Shown: piece after piece, positions 8,100 through 17,530 of the stretch | Layout: the number at the start of each line of letters is the position of its first letter | How positions within the stretch are numbered: the stretch's first letter is position 1 | NCBI GenBank assembly: GCA_964588995.1 | Contig: CAZPQM010000007.1 | Location: 43,948-107,947, forward strand | DNA: 64,000 nt | Source of the DNA: CAZPQM01 sp964588995 | Lineage (GTDB): Bacteria; Pseudomonadota; Alphaproteobacteria; Rickettsiales; UBA8987 | Direction: 5' to 3' | Notes under the pieces: generated by a model | What the model saw: only the letters and a program-made list of their open reading frames with translations | What the model was told of the DNA's origin: nothing | The model's database searches: none | Position numbers and translations under genes: made by a program

Positions 8100-9138
8100 G
8101 GGCATCATACGCACTCGCATTGCCGAAGCAGGCGCTATCAGCGTGGCTGAGTTTATGGAGATTGCGTTGCAGCATCCTCAGCACGGCTACTACCGAACAC
8201 AAACGGCTATTGGTAAAGCGGCGGATTTTATTACTGCGCCTGAGATCAGTCAGGTGTTTGGGGAACTCATCGGGGCATGGCTGATCGAATGCTGGTCGCT
8301 CGCGCAACTGCCGCATGAGATTGCGTTGGTGGAGCTTGGTCCGGGCCGTGCTGCGCTGATGCAGGATATATTGCGCGTACTGAAGCGTCATGCTCCTTTT
8401 TTTCCGGTATTGGAGGTGCATCTGGTTGAGTCCAACCGGACATTACGCGACCATCAGCAGTCTATCCTGCAGGAATATATGCCGCGCTGCAGCTGGCATG
8501 ATTCCATAGATACCTTACCGCCAAAACCGCTGCTACTGATCGCGAACGAGTTCTTCGACGCATTGCCGATTAAGCAATTCATCGCCTGCCCCGAATGGCA
8601 TGAGCGGGTGATAGTCGAGAAAAACGGTAAGCTGGCGTTTGAAAGTGGCGAGCCCGCAACACATAACAACCTACCCGTTTCGCCAACGCCTGGGGAAATT
8701 GCGGAACAGTGCGAAGCCGCTATCTCGATAGTTCAGCAGCTTTGCAGGCACGTTTGCACCCACCGTGGTGTAGCGTTATGCATCGATTACGGTTACCGCG
8801 AGGGCTATGGCGATACGCTACAAGCCATTAAGCGGCATCAAATGGTGGATGTCTTTGATAGCATTGGTGAGGCCGACCTCACGGCGCATGTCAATTTCGG
8901 CGCACTGAGTGCTACTGCCGGAGCTGCAGGAGTGCACTCTTCAGCGATTACGGATCAGGGCGATTTTCTCACCCGGCTTGGTGCGGAAATTCGTACGCAG
9001 ATGCTGGCACAGCGGCACCCAAAACAGGCCGATAACTTGCTGCAATCGACTAATCGTCTTATTGACAAAACCCAAATGGGCAGTCTGTTTAAATGCCTTG
9101 CGCTGTCGGATAGGGCAATCGATTTTCCGGGGATGTGA
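8086..9138 (+). CDS. Class I SAM-dependent methyltransferase, MidA/NDUFAF7 family
   Basis: Members of this family (COG1565) methylate an arginine of a complex I subunit in mitochondria, but the bacterial substrate is not settled. The 350-aa product has the typical N-terminal HPQHGYY and DFITAPEISQVFGELIG motifs, the SAM loop VELGPGRAALMQDILR and ANEFFDALPI, and a C-terminal CIDYGYREGYGDT block. A GTG at 8080 could extend it by two residues. I chose the ATG at 8086. It overlaps the end of lgt by 14 bp and ends just before pgeF, a linkage frequent in alphaproteobacteria. Confidence 0.9.
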   Translation: MTLAEGIIRTRIAEAGAISVAEFMEIALQHPQHGYYRTQTAIGKAADFITAPEISQVFGELIGAWLIECWSLAQLPHEIALVELGPGRAALMQDILRVLKRHAPFFPVLEVHLVESNRTLRDHQQSILQEYMPRCSWHDSIDTLPPKPLLLIANEFFDALPIKQFIACPEWHERVIVEKNGKLAFESGEPATHNNLPVSPTPGEIAEQCEAAISIVQQLCRHVCTHRGVALCIDYGYREGYGDTLQAIKRHQMVDVFDSIGEADLTAHVNFGALSATAGAAGVHSSAITDQGDFLTRLGAEIRTQMLAQRHPKQADNLLQSTNRLIDKTQMGSLFKCLALSDRAIDFPGM

Positions 9139-9139
9139 T

Positions 9140-9910
9140 ATGATGTTACCTGTTACGCGTAGTAATTCACTCAGCCGGCTTTCTAGCGTCACACACGGCT
9201 TTTTTGGCCGCCAGGGCGGCGTAAGTGAAGGGCTTTATGCGTCACTCAATGTCGGGCTTGGCTCGGATGACGACCGCAAGAGCGTATTGGAAAATCGTCG
9301 TCGAATCGCTGATAGCCTTCACCACGATGCCCATTTACTGACGCTCTATCAGATACATAGCGCGGAGGTCGTTCAGGTAGACAGCATCTGGAAAGAGGAC
9401 CACATGCCGCAGGCCGATGCGATGGTTACCGATAAACCTCATGTCATACTGGGTATTTTAACGGCTGATTGCGTGCCTGTATTGTTGGCTGACGCTTCAA
9501 ATCGCGTCATTGGCGCAGCACATGCCGGGTGGAAAGGGGCAATCGGTGGTGTGCTAGAAAATACCATTCAGCAGATGCACACGCTAGGCGCAACGGAAAT
9601 TACAGCCGCTATCGGACCCTGTATTCAGCAGGCATCCTATGAGGTGGATACGGGTTTTCGACAGCGGTTTTTAGACGATCACGCAGAAAACGCTTCGTTC
9701 TTCGACCCCGGGCGAGACGGGCATTATCACTTTGATCTGCCGGGATATGTCAAAATGCGTCTGCAACGGGCAGGCATACAGTCCATCGACGCGATCAAGC
9801 ATGACACCTATCTGGAAGGAGAGCGCTATTTCAGCTATCGCCGCTCCTGCCACCGGAGCGAACCGGATTATGGACGTCACCTATCCGGCATCATGTTAAA
9901 CGCCGCTTAA
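9140..9910 (+). CDS. pgeF: Peptidoglycan editing factor PgeF / YfiH-type polyphenol oxidase family
   Basis: YfiH/PgeF proteins are laccase-domain enzymes that remove mis-incorporated residues from cell-wall precursors and also act on purine nucleosides. The 256-aa product carries the characteristic HGFFGRQGGVSEGLYASLN block. It also has LTADCVPVLLAD, the metal-site motif AAHAGWKGAIGGV and IGPCIQQASYEV, in family order. The open frame runs upstream inside midA, but the ATG pair at 9140/9143, directly after the midA stop, is the evident start. Its end overlaps the convergent degP stop by 4 bp. Confidence 0.92.
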   Translation: MMLPVTRSNSLSRLSSVTHGFFGRQGGVSEGLYASLNVGLGSDDDRKSVLENRRRIADSLHHDAHLLTLYQIHSAEVVQVDSIWKEDHMPQADAMVTDKPHVILGILTADCVPVLLADASNRVIGAAHAGWKGAIGGVLENTIQQMHTLGATEITAAIGPCIQQASYEVDTGFRQRFLDDHAENASFFDPGRDGHYHFDLPGYVKMRLQRAGIQSIDAIKHDTYLEGERYFSYRRSCHRSEPDYGRHLSGIMLNAA

Positions 9911-11358
9911 TCCTGCTTAAAAGGCACCGCGAGGAATAATGTTTCACCGCCGCGATCGATCAGTAGCAGCAATGATTCACGCCCTTTATCCTGCGTCGTT
10001 TTGATCGCCGTACGTAAATCCTCTACCGTTTCAAGCTTGCGGTCAGCCGCCTCAACCAGCACATCCCCGCGTCGGATACCGCGTGAATAGGCATTGGAAT
10101 TCACCTCGACATCCAGCACGATCAGGCCTGCCGTTTTATCCGCTAAACCGAACCGCTCTTTAAGCGATTTTTTCAATGGGCGCAGCTCCATCCCAAAGAG
10201 TTTCTCACCCTCTGCCTCATCTTCATCGTGACCCGTATCTTGGTCGTAATCCGCCTCGGCCGATTCTTCATCAAGGCGTTTTATCCGCGTGGAGAGCGTT
10301 TTCCTATCGCCACCACGCAACACCTCAATCTCAACGCGCTTATTGACCGGCGTTTCCGCGACAATACGCGGCAATCGGCGCATCTCCTCCACCTCCTGCC
10401 CATCAAACTTGATGATAACATCACCCACTTTCACACCGGCCGAACTCGCAGGAGAGTCTTCAAGCACCTCGGCTACCAGAGCGCCGCGTGGGTTTTTCAT
10501 ACCGAGGCTTTCTGCAATTTCATCCGTAACGGTCTGAATGCGAACGCCGAGCCATCCGCGCTCGATACTACCGGTTTCTTTCAGTTGATTAAAGATCGGC
10601 TTTGCCATCGAGGACGGGACCGCGAAACCGATACCGATATTGCCGATACCTCCGGGAGAATAAATGGCCGTATTAATCCCGATGACCTCGCCGTCCATAT
10701 TAAACATCGGCCCGCCTGAATTACCGCGGTTAATAGCTGCATCGGTCTGAATAAAGTCATCAAACGGCCCGGCATTAATATCGCGCGCCCGTGCAGAGAT
10801 AATGCCGGAAGTGACCGTACCACCCAGCCCGAACGGATTACCGATTACGAGCACCCAATCACCCACACGGGATGTATCGGAATTTCCAAATTTGACGTAA
10901 GGGAGCTTATCGCGGGCTTCAATCTTCAGCAGGGCTAAATCGGTCTTAGGATCCTGACCGATCACTTCGGCTTTATATTCTTTATCATTATTCAGCGTGA
11001 CGATGATTTCATCCGCACCGTCTATCACATGACTATTCGTCGCGATATAGCCATCAGGATCAATAACGAAACCCGAACCTAGCGAGTTGGCGCGCCGTGT
11101 ACCGGGAGCCATTCCCCCCGGGCCGCTAAAGAATTTATCCAGAAACCCTTCAAATTCATTGAAAGGGTGATCTTCGGGCAAACCTTCAAAGCGGAACTGC
11201 GAAAGCGGGTTGTTCTTGATCTCCTTGGTCGTGGAAATATTGACCACTGCCGGAATCAACTTCTCGGACAGGTCGGCAAAACTATCCGGCGCAGTGCGCG
11301 CCTGCACCGGCTGCTGAATCAAAATGATCAAAGCACAAATTACCGCAAATAATCGCAT
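9907..11358 (-). CDS. degP: Periplasmic serine endoprotease DegP/HtrA (Do family)
   Basis: This is a periplasmic quality-control protease and chaperone. The 483-aa product has a signal peptide (cleavage near QPVQA-RT). The trypsin-like domain has catalytic His110 (ATNSHVI), Asp140 (PKTDLALLK) and Ser214 (RGNSGGP). Two PDZ domains follow, at about 270-360 and 390-475, separated by an acidic linker rich in Asp/Glu. A GAGG lies 8 bases before the ATG. It is the third gene of hflK-hflC-degP, 35 bp after hflC, a very common arrangement in alphaproteobacteria. Confidence 0.97.
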   Translation of the reverse strand: MRLFAVICALIILIQQPVQARTAPDSFADLSEKLIPAVVNISTTKEIKNNPLSQFRFEGLPEDHPFNEFEGFLDKFFSGPGGMAPGTRRANSLGSGFVIDPDGYIATNSHVIDGADEIIVTLNNDKEYKAEVIGQDPKTDLALLKIEARDKLPYVKFGNSDTSRVGDWVLVIGNPFGLGGTVTSGIISARARDINAGPFDDFIQTDAAINRGNSGGPMFNMDGEVIGINTAIYSPGGIGNIGIGFAVPSSMAKPIFNQLKETGSIERGWLGVRIQTVTDEIAESLGMKNPRGALVAEVLEDSPASSAGVKVGDVIIKFDGQEVEEMRRLPRIVAETPVNKRVEIEVLRGGDRKTLSTRIKRLDEESAEADYDQDTGHDEDEAEGEKLFGMELRPLKKSLKERFGLADKTAGLIVLDVEVNSNAYSRGIRRGDVLVEAADRKLETVEDLRTAIKTTQDKGRESLLLLIDRGGETLFLAVPFKQD

Positions 11359-11393
11359 ACATTATCCTCTTTCCTATTTCATATACTAACGTG

Positions 11394-12269
11394 TTAATTC
11401 ACATTGTATTTTTCAAGCAACTTTAAAAATTCACTATCCGGCGAAAGAACCATCGTCGTGCTTTCACCGTTCAGCGTCTGGCGATAGGCTTGTAACGTAC
11501 GGTAAAATTCGTAAAAGTCCTCATCCCTGCCGAATGCCTTCGCAAAAATCTTAGTTGCCTGCGCATCACCCGAACCACGGATGATATCTGCTTCTTTGCG
11601 CGCATTCGCTAAAAGCACTGTTCTATCTTTATCCGCGCGTGAGCGAATACGGAGCGCTTCTTCTTCCCCTTGAGCGCGGAATTCTTTCGCTTCCTGTTCA
11701 CGTTCGGTACGCATCCGCAGATAAATCTGCTCGCTGTTCGCTTTCGGCAAATCCGCACGCATAATACGCACATCGACGATTTCCAGCCCCAACGATGCCG
11801 CCGCTTTCTGCATCCGTTCCCCCGCACGGTTGATAATTTCAGTTCGGTTTTCCGACAGGATATCGGTCAGCGGAACGTTCGCAATCGCTTCACGCAATGC
11901 CGATTCCAGGATCAGATTAAGTCGCGACGCGGCATTCATTTCGTTATTGACCGACTGATAAAACTGCAGCGGATTGCTGATCTGATATTTAGCAAAAGCG
12001 TCAATAATCAAGCGTTTCTGCCCGGAAGTAATGACCTCTGTAGGCCGCGCATTCAAATCCAGCAGCCGTTTGTCGAACTTATACACCGTCTCGAACATAA
12101 ACGGACGCTTGAATTTCAGCCCCGGATTATCCTTTCCGACTTCATTAACTACGCGGTCAAACTTACCAAATTGTAATACGATAGCCTGTTCGGTTTCTTT
12201 CACGACATAGACCGAGCCAAGCAGCACGATGAAAGCAATTATCGCTATAATCCCCAGTACTTTTTTCAT
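11394..12269 (-). CDS. hflC: HflC, modulator of the FtsH protease
   Basis: HflC forms, with HflK, a large SPFH-domain cage around FtsH in the inner membrane and restrains its proteolysis. The 291-aa product has a single N-terminal membrane anchor (IIAIIAFIVLLGSVYVV). The SPFH domain begins at ETEQAIVLQFGKFDRV, and a long helical region with repeated Glu/Arg/Ala (RTEREQEAKEFRAQGEEEA) follows. Length and order are normal. It starts about 9 bp after the hflK stop. Confidence 0.96.
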   Translation of the reverse strand: MKKVLGIIAIIAFIVLLGSVYVVKETEQAIVLQFGKFDRVVNEVGKDNPGLKFKRPFMFETVYKFDKRLLDLNARPTEVITSGQKRLIIDAFAKYQISNPLQFYQSVNNEMNAASRLNLILESALREAIANVPLTDILSENRTEIINRAGERMQKAAASLGLEIVDVRIMRADLPKANSEQIYLRMRTEREQEAKEFRAQGEEEALRIRSRADKDRTVLLANARKEADIIRGSGDAQATKIFAKAFGRDEDFYEFYRTLQAYRQTLNGESTTMVLSPDSEFLKLLEKYNVN

Positions 12270-12278
12270 GATCTCATC

Positions 12279-13382
12279 CTACTGGTTACGTTTCTTAAGT
12301 TCGTTGAGGGGCAGATACGGCACCGCACCGGCCTGCTCATCCAGAATAATCTTATCCATATCCTGGAAAATATCCTCCATGGTTTCCAGATAAAGCCGCT
12401 TACGCGTAATGCTTTTAGCCTGTCGGTATTCCTCATAGATCTGCTCAAAGCGTTCCGCCTGACCTTGCGCCACGGCAACCACCTCTTCCTGATAAGCCTG
12501 CGATTGCTGCAGAATCTTTTCCGCCTCACCTCGGGCGCGCGGTATGATGTCGTTACGATAGGCAACCGCCTTATTGATCAGGCTTTGCTTTTCGGTTTTT
12601 GCATTCTGCACATCACGAAACGCGTCAATTACTGGTCCGGGCGGCTGCACTTCACGCAGGTTAACACGCGCAATCAGCACGCCTGCCTGATAAGTATTTA
12701 GCAAATCCTGAATAATTTCCTTTGCTTCCTGTTGCACTTTAGCCCGGCCCTCGGTGAGTGCATCTGCAATCGGCGTCCGGCCGATGACTTCCCGCATCGC
12801 ACTTTCCGCCACGCTCTTAATCGTGCTATCCGGATTTTTAACATTAAACAGGTAGTCAGCCGCATTGCCGATACGCCACTGCACTTCAAAGTCCACATCG
12901 ACGATATTCTCATCGCCCGTCAGCATAAGACTTTCTTCCAGCACACGCGCGGATTGCCCTGCCCCTACGCTACTGCCTGCTCCGGTGCGTACGCCGACTT
13001 CCAGCTTGTTAATTTGTGTGATCGGCACTTTGATGACCTGTTCAAAAGGTCGTGGTAAATGATAGTGCAAGCCTTCGCCAGCGCTACGGTGATAAGCGCC
13101 GAAGCGGAGCACAACCGCTTCCTGATCCGGCCCAACCTGATAAAGCCCGGTTGATAGCCAGACAAAAAAGGCAATCAGCAGCACCACTAAGATAGATTTA
13201 CCAGAAAAGCCGCCAGCGCCTCCTCCGGCACCGTTTCCACCACCGCCTTTAAAATACTGATCGAATTTTTCCCGGCTTCTTTTGAGTAATTCGTCGATAT
13301 CCGGCTGTTCGTTTTTGGGCCGTTTGGGCGGTTGCCCGCCACCCCATGGCCCCTGACCTTTCGTATTGTCACCCCAAGGCAT
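12279..13382 (-). CDS. hflK: HflK, modulator of the FtsH protease
   Basis: HflK is the partner of HflC. The 367-aa product has the expected Gly/Pro/Asn-rich cytoplasmic N-terminus (MPWGDNTKGQGPWGGGQPPK). A glycine-rich stretch follows, then one membrane segment at about residues 67-86, the SPFH domain (VGPDQEAVVLRFGAY) and a C-terminal helical region. It is the first gene of the hflK-hflC-degP operon. An 87-bp intergenic space separates it from divergent mrp. Confidence 0.96.
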   Translation of the reverse strand: MPWGDNTKGQGPWGGGQPPKRPKNEQPDIDELLKRSREKFDQYFKGGGGNGAGGGAGGFSGKSILVVLLIAFFVWLSTGLYQVGPDQEAVVLRFGAYHRSAGEGLHYHLPRPFEQVIKVPITQINKLEVGVRTGAGSSVGAGQSARVLEESLMLTGDENIVDVDFEVQWRIGNAADYLFNVKNPDSTIKSVAESAMREVIGRTPIADALTEGRAKVQQEAKEIIQDLLNTYQAGVLIARVNLREVQPPGPVIDAFRDVQNAKTEKQSLINKAVAYRNDIIPRARGEAEKILQQSQAYQEEVVAVAQGQAERFEQIYEEYRQAKSITRKRLYLETMEDIFQDMDKIILDEQAGAVPYLPLNELKKRNQ

Positions 13383-13469
13383 ATGATTTCCTACCTAGTC
13401 TCTGTTGTAAAAAACTGCACGGCACACTACCTAAAAATACCAAGCGAGTAAATAAGATATAGTAGCCAT

Positions 13470-14552
13470 ATGCCCTTATTCAAGAAACAAACCGACATTA
13501 ATGAAACCGCCATTCGGGAAATCCTTACCCACCATAGTTCGGAAGCCGTTACCTTATCGCATTCTACACTTGATGGAAACATGGTGACCGCCATCTATGA
13601 GCTGCGCTCTGCGCTTGATAAAACAATGATCGATACAAAGCAGCAGGAAATCGAGTCCGCTTTAAAAGCGCTTTCCAACGCGTTAGAACCGCATATTATT
13701 TTTACTCGAAGCGATGCGCCACAAGCCAAGCAGGTAGGTGCTTCAAGCAATCGGCAAGCCCGCGGCAACCTGCCTACACCCCAGAAACTGCCCGGAGTAA
13801 AGCATATTATGCTGGTCGCTGCGGGCAAGGGTGGTGTAGGTAAGTCTACCGTGGCTACCAACCTCGCCGCCACCTTCGCACTGCAGGGTAAAAAAACCGG
13901 GCTGATTGATGCCGATGTCTATGGCCCGTCCGTAAAGCGCATGATGGGAATCAGTGGCCAGCCAGTCCATGAGAAAGGCAAAATGACACCTGCGAAGACG
14001 CATGCTATTTCCTGCATTTCCATGGGGATGATCCTGCCGGATGAGGATGCCGTGGTCTGGCGTGGCCCGATGCTCGCCAAGGCACTGCATCAACTGACCT
14101 TCGGTACGAATTGGGAAGCGGATGGCGAGCCACATGATATCGTAATTATCGACCTGCCACCGGGCACCGGTGATGTAATCATCAGCCTGTGTCAGAAGCT
14201 GATTGTGGATGGCGCGATTCTGGTTTCGACCCCGCAGGAAGTTGCGTTGCTTGACGTACAAAAAGCGCTTTCCATGTTTGATAAAGTCAGTACACCCATT
14301 TACGGCATTGTGGAAAATATGGCCTATATGGAAAATGAAAACGGCGAACCCTTATACCCGTTCGGGCAAGGCAATGTAAAAGCCTACAGCCAGGCCGCCT
14401 CGATTCCGTATCTGGGCTCGCTTCCCCTGCTGCCTTCTATCTCCGCATATGGTGATGCAGGGACGCCCTTCGTGATTGAGCAGGAAAACAGCGATACAGC
14501 AAAACAATTCCGCACAATCGCTGAATCGCTCTGGCAGCAGATGGACGCTTAG
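13470..14552 (+). CDS. mrp: Mrp/ApbC-type iron-sulfur carrier P-loop ATPase
   Basis: Mrp proteins bind and transfer Fe-S clusters using a deviant Walker A ATPase. The 360-aa protein has a reduced N-terminal MIP18-like domain (about residues 10-80), the P-loop AAGKGGVGKSTVATNLA, the LIDADVYGPSVKRMMGI motif and DLPPGTGDVIISL. The C-terminal CxxC that binds the bridging cluster in enterobacterial ApbC is absent: after VENMAYM the sequence is ENENGEPLYPFG, and the protein has only two widely separated cysteines. Loss of this motif is seen in some alphaproteobacterial homologues. Its 3' end overlaps convergent lnt by 4 bp. Confidence 0.93.
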   Translation: MPLFKKQTDINETAIREILTHHSSEAVTLSHSTLDGNMVTAIYELRSALDKTMIDTKQQEIESALKALSNALEPHIIFTRSDAPQAKQVGASSNRQARGNLPTPQKLPGVKHIMLVAAGKGGVGKSTVATNLAATFALQGKKTGLIDADVYGPSVKRMMGISGQPVHEKGKMTPAKTHAISCISMGMILPDEDAVVWRGPMLAKALHQLTFGTNWEADGEPHDIVIIDLPPGTGDVIISLCQKLIVDGAILVSTPQEVALLDVQKALSMFDKVSTPIYGIVENMAYMENENGEPLYPFGQGNVKAYSQAASIPYLGSLPLLPSISAYGDAGTPFVIEQENSDTAKQFRTIAESLWQQMDA

Positions 14553-16087
14553 TGATTTTTATGCCACCGAATAATGCAGGCGGCCAGGCTTAAACAAAAC
14601 CCAATCAGAGCGAGTGGCACCAGCAGGCCATGCTTCGCATAAAAGGGAATGCGTTCATAGCGCACCGGCTCCGGCAATCGTACATCGATACTGCCCGGCT
14701 CATTCAGCGGAATCCTGTTTAAGATACGCCCGTAGCTGTCAATTGCTGCGGAAATTCCTGTATTCGCCGCGCGGAATAAGGGTAATCCTTCCTCGATTGC
14801 GCGCAGCCGCACCATATGGAGGTGCTGAAATGGCCCGAGCGAATCGCCAAACCACGCGTCGTTGGTGATGTTGACAATGAATTCCGGCTCCGTTCCCTCG
14901 GCCACCACCTTGCCCGGAAATATCCCTTCATAGCAAATGAGTGGACTGAACGGCGGAAGGTCATAGCCATGCAGCGCAACCGTTTCCACCCCCTCACCGC
15001 GCGAAAAATCCACCGCCCCTTCAGTAATCTTTTCTAAGAACGGAAACAGCGAGCGCAGCGGTACAAATTCGCCAAACGGAACGAGGTGATGCTTGTCGTA
15101 GTAACTGAGCGTTTCCCCTTCTCGGTTGAACATGAACATCGTGTTCCAGTATTGTGCCGCGCCGTCTTCGCCCCGCTCATAGCGAATGCTACCCGAAAGC
15201 AGCACCGACCCTTTTTTCGTTAGCGCATCAGCCAGCAAGTCGCGCACCTCTTTATATTCACTCACGATCAGATTGATGCCCGATTCCGGCCAGATCACCA
15301 AGTCAGGCTCCAACTCACCGGCAATCGATAGTTGCTGATGACGCATGATATTATCCAAACGTTCTTCAAAATCGCGCATTGGTTTCTGTTCGATATTACC
15401 TTGAACGATACGAACTAATGGCGCATCCAGCGACGCGGTTTCCGCCTGCTGTAAACGCATGGCACCAAACCCGTAGGGCAGAAAGACCAGCGTTAAAAAT
15501 ACGATCACAGCCACCACGAAACGTGTCTGCCTTGCCTTAACCAGATAAGGTAGCCCGGAAATTAGAATAAACAGCAGGCTTAGCCCGTAGACCCCCCAAA
15601 TGCTCGCGGACTGAATAATCGGCAGGTTAAACATCCATGCATAACCGAGCAGATTCCATGGAAAGCCGGTAAAAAGATGCGCGCGGGCTATTTCCAGCAG
15701 CACCCACAGACTGGCAAGAATCAGCAAGCGTGGAAGTCCTCTTGCCTGTACATACCATAATAGCCAGCTAACTACACCAATATACAGCGCCATCGCCGCC
15801 GGGATCAGCAGGATGGAGAACGGTATCAGCCATGCAAAACTGGCCGCGTCTACAAGTAAGGAATTTGCAATCCAATACAACCCGAGCAGGTGATGACCAA
15901 AGCCGAACCACCAGCCAACCCAGAAGGCCTGCTTAGCTGAAACGACCTTATCAAGCAGCCACAACAGCAGCGAAATCGCCATCACCGCGGCAATGAGCAG
16001 GAAGATGGGAGCAAAAGCCAGCGTCAGCAGCATGCCGGCCAAAAAGGCCAGACCGTACACGCTTCTAGGCTGTGAAAGCTGAATCAT
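14549..16087 (-). CDS. lnt: Apolipoprotein N-acyltransferase
   Basis: Lnt adds the third acyl chain to lipoproteins in the inner membrane. The 512-aa product has about seven membrane segments flanking a periplasmic nitrilase domain. The catalytic Glu is in VIWPESGINL, the Lys in YYDKHHLVPFGEF and the nucleophile Cys in PLICYEGIFP. It starts by ATGA overlap with the end of corC and is the last gene of miaB-phoH-ybeY-corC-lnt. Confidence 0.97.
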   Translation of the reverse strand: MIQLSQPRSVYGLAFLAGMLLTLAFAPIFLLIAAVMAISLLLWLLDKVVSAKQAFWVGWWFGFGHHLLGLYWIANSLLVDAASFAWLIPFSILLIPAAMALYIGVVSWLLWYVQARGLPRLLILASLWVLLEIARAHLFTGFPWNLLGYAWMFNLPIIQSASIWGVYGLSLLFILISGLPYLVKARQTRFVVAVIVFLTLVFLPYGFGAMRLQQAETASLDAPLVRIVQGNIEQKPMRDFEERLDNIMRHQQLSIAGELEPDLVIWPESGINLIVSEYKEVRDLLADALTKKGSVLLSGSIRYERGEDGAAQYWNTMFMFNREGETLSYYDKHHLVPFGEFVPLRSLFPFLEKITEGAVDFSRGEGVETVALHGYDLPPFSPLICYEGIFPGKVVAEGTEPEFIVNITNDAWFGDSLGPFQHLHMVRLRAIEEGLPLFRAANTGISAAIDSYGRILNRIPLNEPGSIDVRLPEPVRYERIPFYAKHGLLVPLALIGFCLSLAACIIRWHKNH

Positions 16088-17001
16088 GCGGCATTCTGCG
16101 CGGCGGGGTTAACGCGGCGAATGATCATCACACGCTTTATCCTTCTGGCATCGGCTTCCAGTATCTCAAATTCGAGCTTCTGCTCTTCGTCAAATTCGAG
16201 GGCGGTCACTTCCCCTACGGTAGGGACGCGCCCCAGCAAGGTAAATAACAGTCCGCCGAGGGTTTCGTAATCTTCCTCCTTATCCGGCAGGCGCAACTTC
16301 ATGCCCAGATGATCCTCAAGATCAGGAACCTCAATTCGCGCCAGCGCTTCAAAGCGGTTGCGTCCGGTTTGCATGAATAACTCTCCCTGTTCTACATCAT
16401 GCTCATCTTCAATTTCACCAACAATTTCTTCCATCACATCTTCCATGGTCAGCATGCCCGCCGTACCGCCATATTCATCGACGACGATCGCAATATGCAC
16501 CCGGCTGAGCTGCATTTTTACCAGCAACCCGCTGATCTTCATTGAGGGCGGCACAAATAATGCCTGCCGGATCATCGCTTCCATATCATACGGCGTTTTT
16601 TCCGCCAGAACACGCAGCACGTCCTTGATATGGATAAATCCGGCAATGTCATCAAGCGTATGACGGTAGACCGGTACCCGGGTGTGCTGCTTTTCCAGCA
16701 TGCATTGCTTAACCTCTTCAAAACTGGCTTCATAGTCCAGCGCCACAATATCCGAGCGCGGAACCATCACATTTTCTACTGTTAACTCGCTGAAGGAGAG
16801 CACATTCTGAATCATTTGCCGCTCTTCTTCCTCGATCGGCACGCCATTGCCTTCATGCTCCTCCATGACTTCTTCGAGCGATTCTTTTAAAGAGGATCGA
16901 CTGCGGAAACCCAATGCCGACTTCAGTTTCTGCCAGCTGCTTTTGCGTGGACGCTCTTCTTCGCTCGCGTAGCCATTGCCTGTGGTGGGTTGCTCATTCA
17001 T
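16084..17001 (-). CDS. corC: CorC/HlyC-family CBS-domain protein (hemolysin-like)
   Basis: Soluble CorC-type proteins carry two CBS domains and a C-terminal transporter-associated domain. They are linked to magnesium/cobalt efflux and envelope maintenance. The 305-aa product shows ENVMVPRSDIVALDYEASFEE and HTRVPVYRHTLDDIAGFIHI (CBS1), VVDEYGGTAGMLTMEDVMEE (CBS2) and a C-terminal LGRVPTVGE block. The frame is open to 17124, but MNEQPTT at 17001 is preferred: GAGG lies upstream and the ATG overlaps the ybeY stop by 8 bp. Confidence 0.94.
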   Translation of the reverse strand: MNEQPTTGNGYASEEERPRKSSWQKLKSALGFRSRSSLKESLEEVMEEHEGNGVPIEEEERQMIQNVLSFSELTVENVMVPRSDIVALDYEASFEEVKQCMLEKQHTRVPVYRHTLDDIAGFIHIKDVLRVLAEKTPYDMEAMIRQALFVPPSMKISGLLVKMQLSRVHIAIVVDEYGGTAGMLTMEDVMEEIVGEIEDEHDVEQGELFMQTGRNRFEALARIEVPDLEDHLGMKLRLPDKEEDYETLGGLLFTLLGRVPTVGEVTALEFDEEQKLEFEILEADARRIKRVMIIRRVNPAAQNAA

Positions 17002-17530
17002 GGGTATCGACCTCATAAGGATTGGGAATGGAGAGTGCATGTAATAAACGAATTTCAAGTGCTTCCATCTCGGCAGCCTCCACATCCTCTTCATGATCGT
17101 AGCCGAGTAAATGCAGAATACCATGTATCAACAGATGGGTTGTGTGATGCGCAAACGGTTTTTGCTGCTCCGTGGCTTCACGGTTGCAGGTTGTGTAGGC
17201 AAGCGCCATATCGCCCAGTTCCGGCAACGCATTACCTGTATAAGATGCAAGCTCTTCCGGTAAGCTATTGGGGAATGATAAGATATTGGTAGGCTGGTCT
17301 TTACCGCGAAATTGCCTGTTCAATGTCTGAACCTGCTGATCGTCGGTGAAGAGAATATTGAGGGCGAATGCCGCTTTCGGTAACGAGACATTCTGTTTAA
17401 GCACCTGCAGCGCCTGCTCGCTTAGCCTTTTGATGTCGCATCGATCCGACCAGCGGGCATCGTCTATGATGATATTCAGCCTCGGTTCAGGCTCAGGTTC
17501 TTCTTCCTGCTTTAGCGCGGACGCTTCCAT
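16994..17530 (-). CDS. ybeY: Endoribonuclease YbeY (16S rRNA 3' maturation)
   Basis: YbeY is a zinc-dependent RNase for 16S rRNA 3'-end processing and ribosome quality control. The 178-aa product carries the diagnostic metal motif HGILHLLGYDH near residue 140 and, earlier, NRQFRGKDQPTNILSFP. The first 16 residues are acidic and Pro/Glu-rich, unusual but near the normal start. It overlaps the 3' end of phoH by 19 bp and the start of corC by 8 bp, so translation is tightly coupled. Confidence 0.95.
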   Translation of the reverse strand: MEASALKQEEEPEPEPRLNIIIDDARWSDRCDIKRLSEQALQVLKQNVSLPKAAFALNILFTDDQQVQTLNRQFRGKDQPTNILSFPNSLPEELASYTGNALPELGDMALAYTTCNREATEQQKPFAHHTTHLLIHGILHLLGYDHEEDVEAAEMEALEIRLLHALSIPNPYEVDTHE

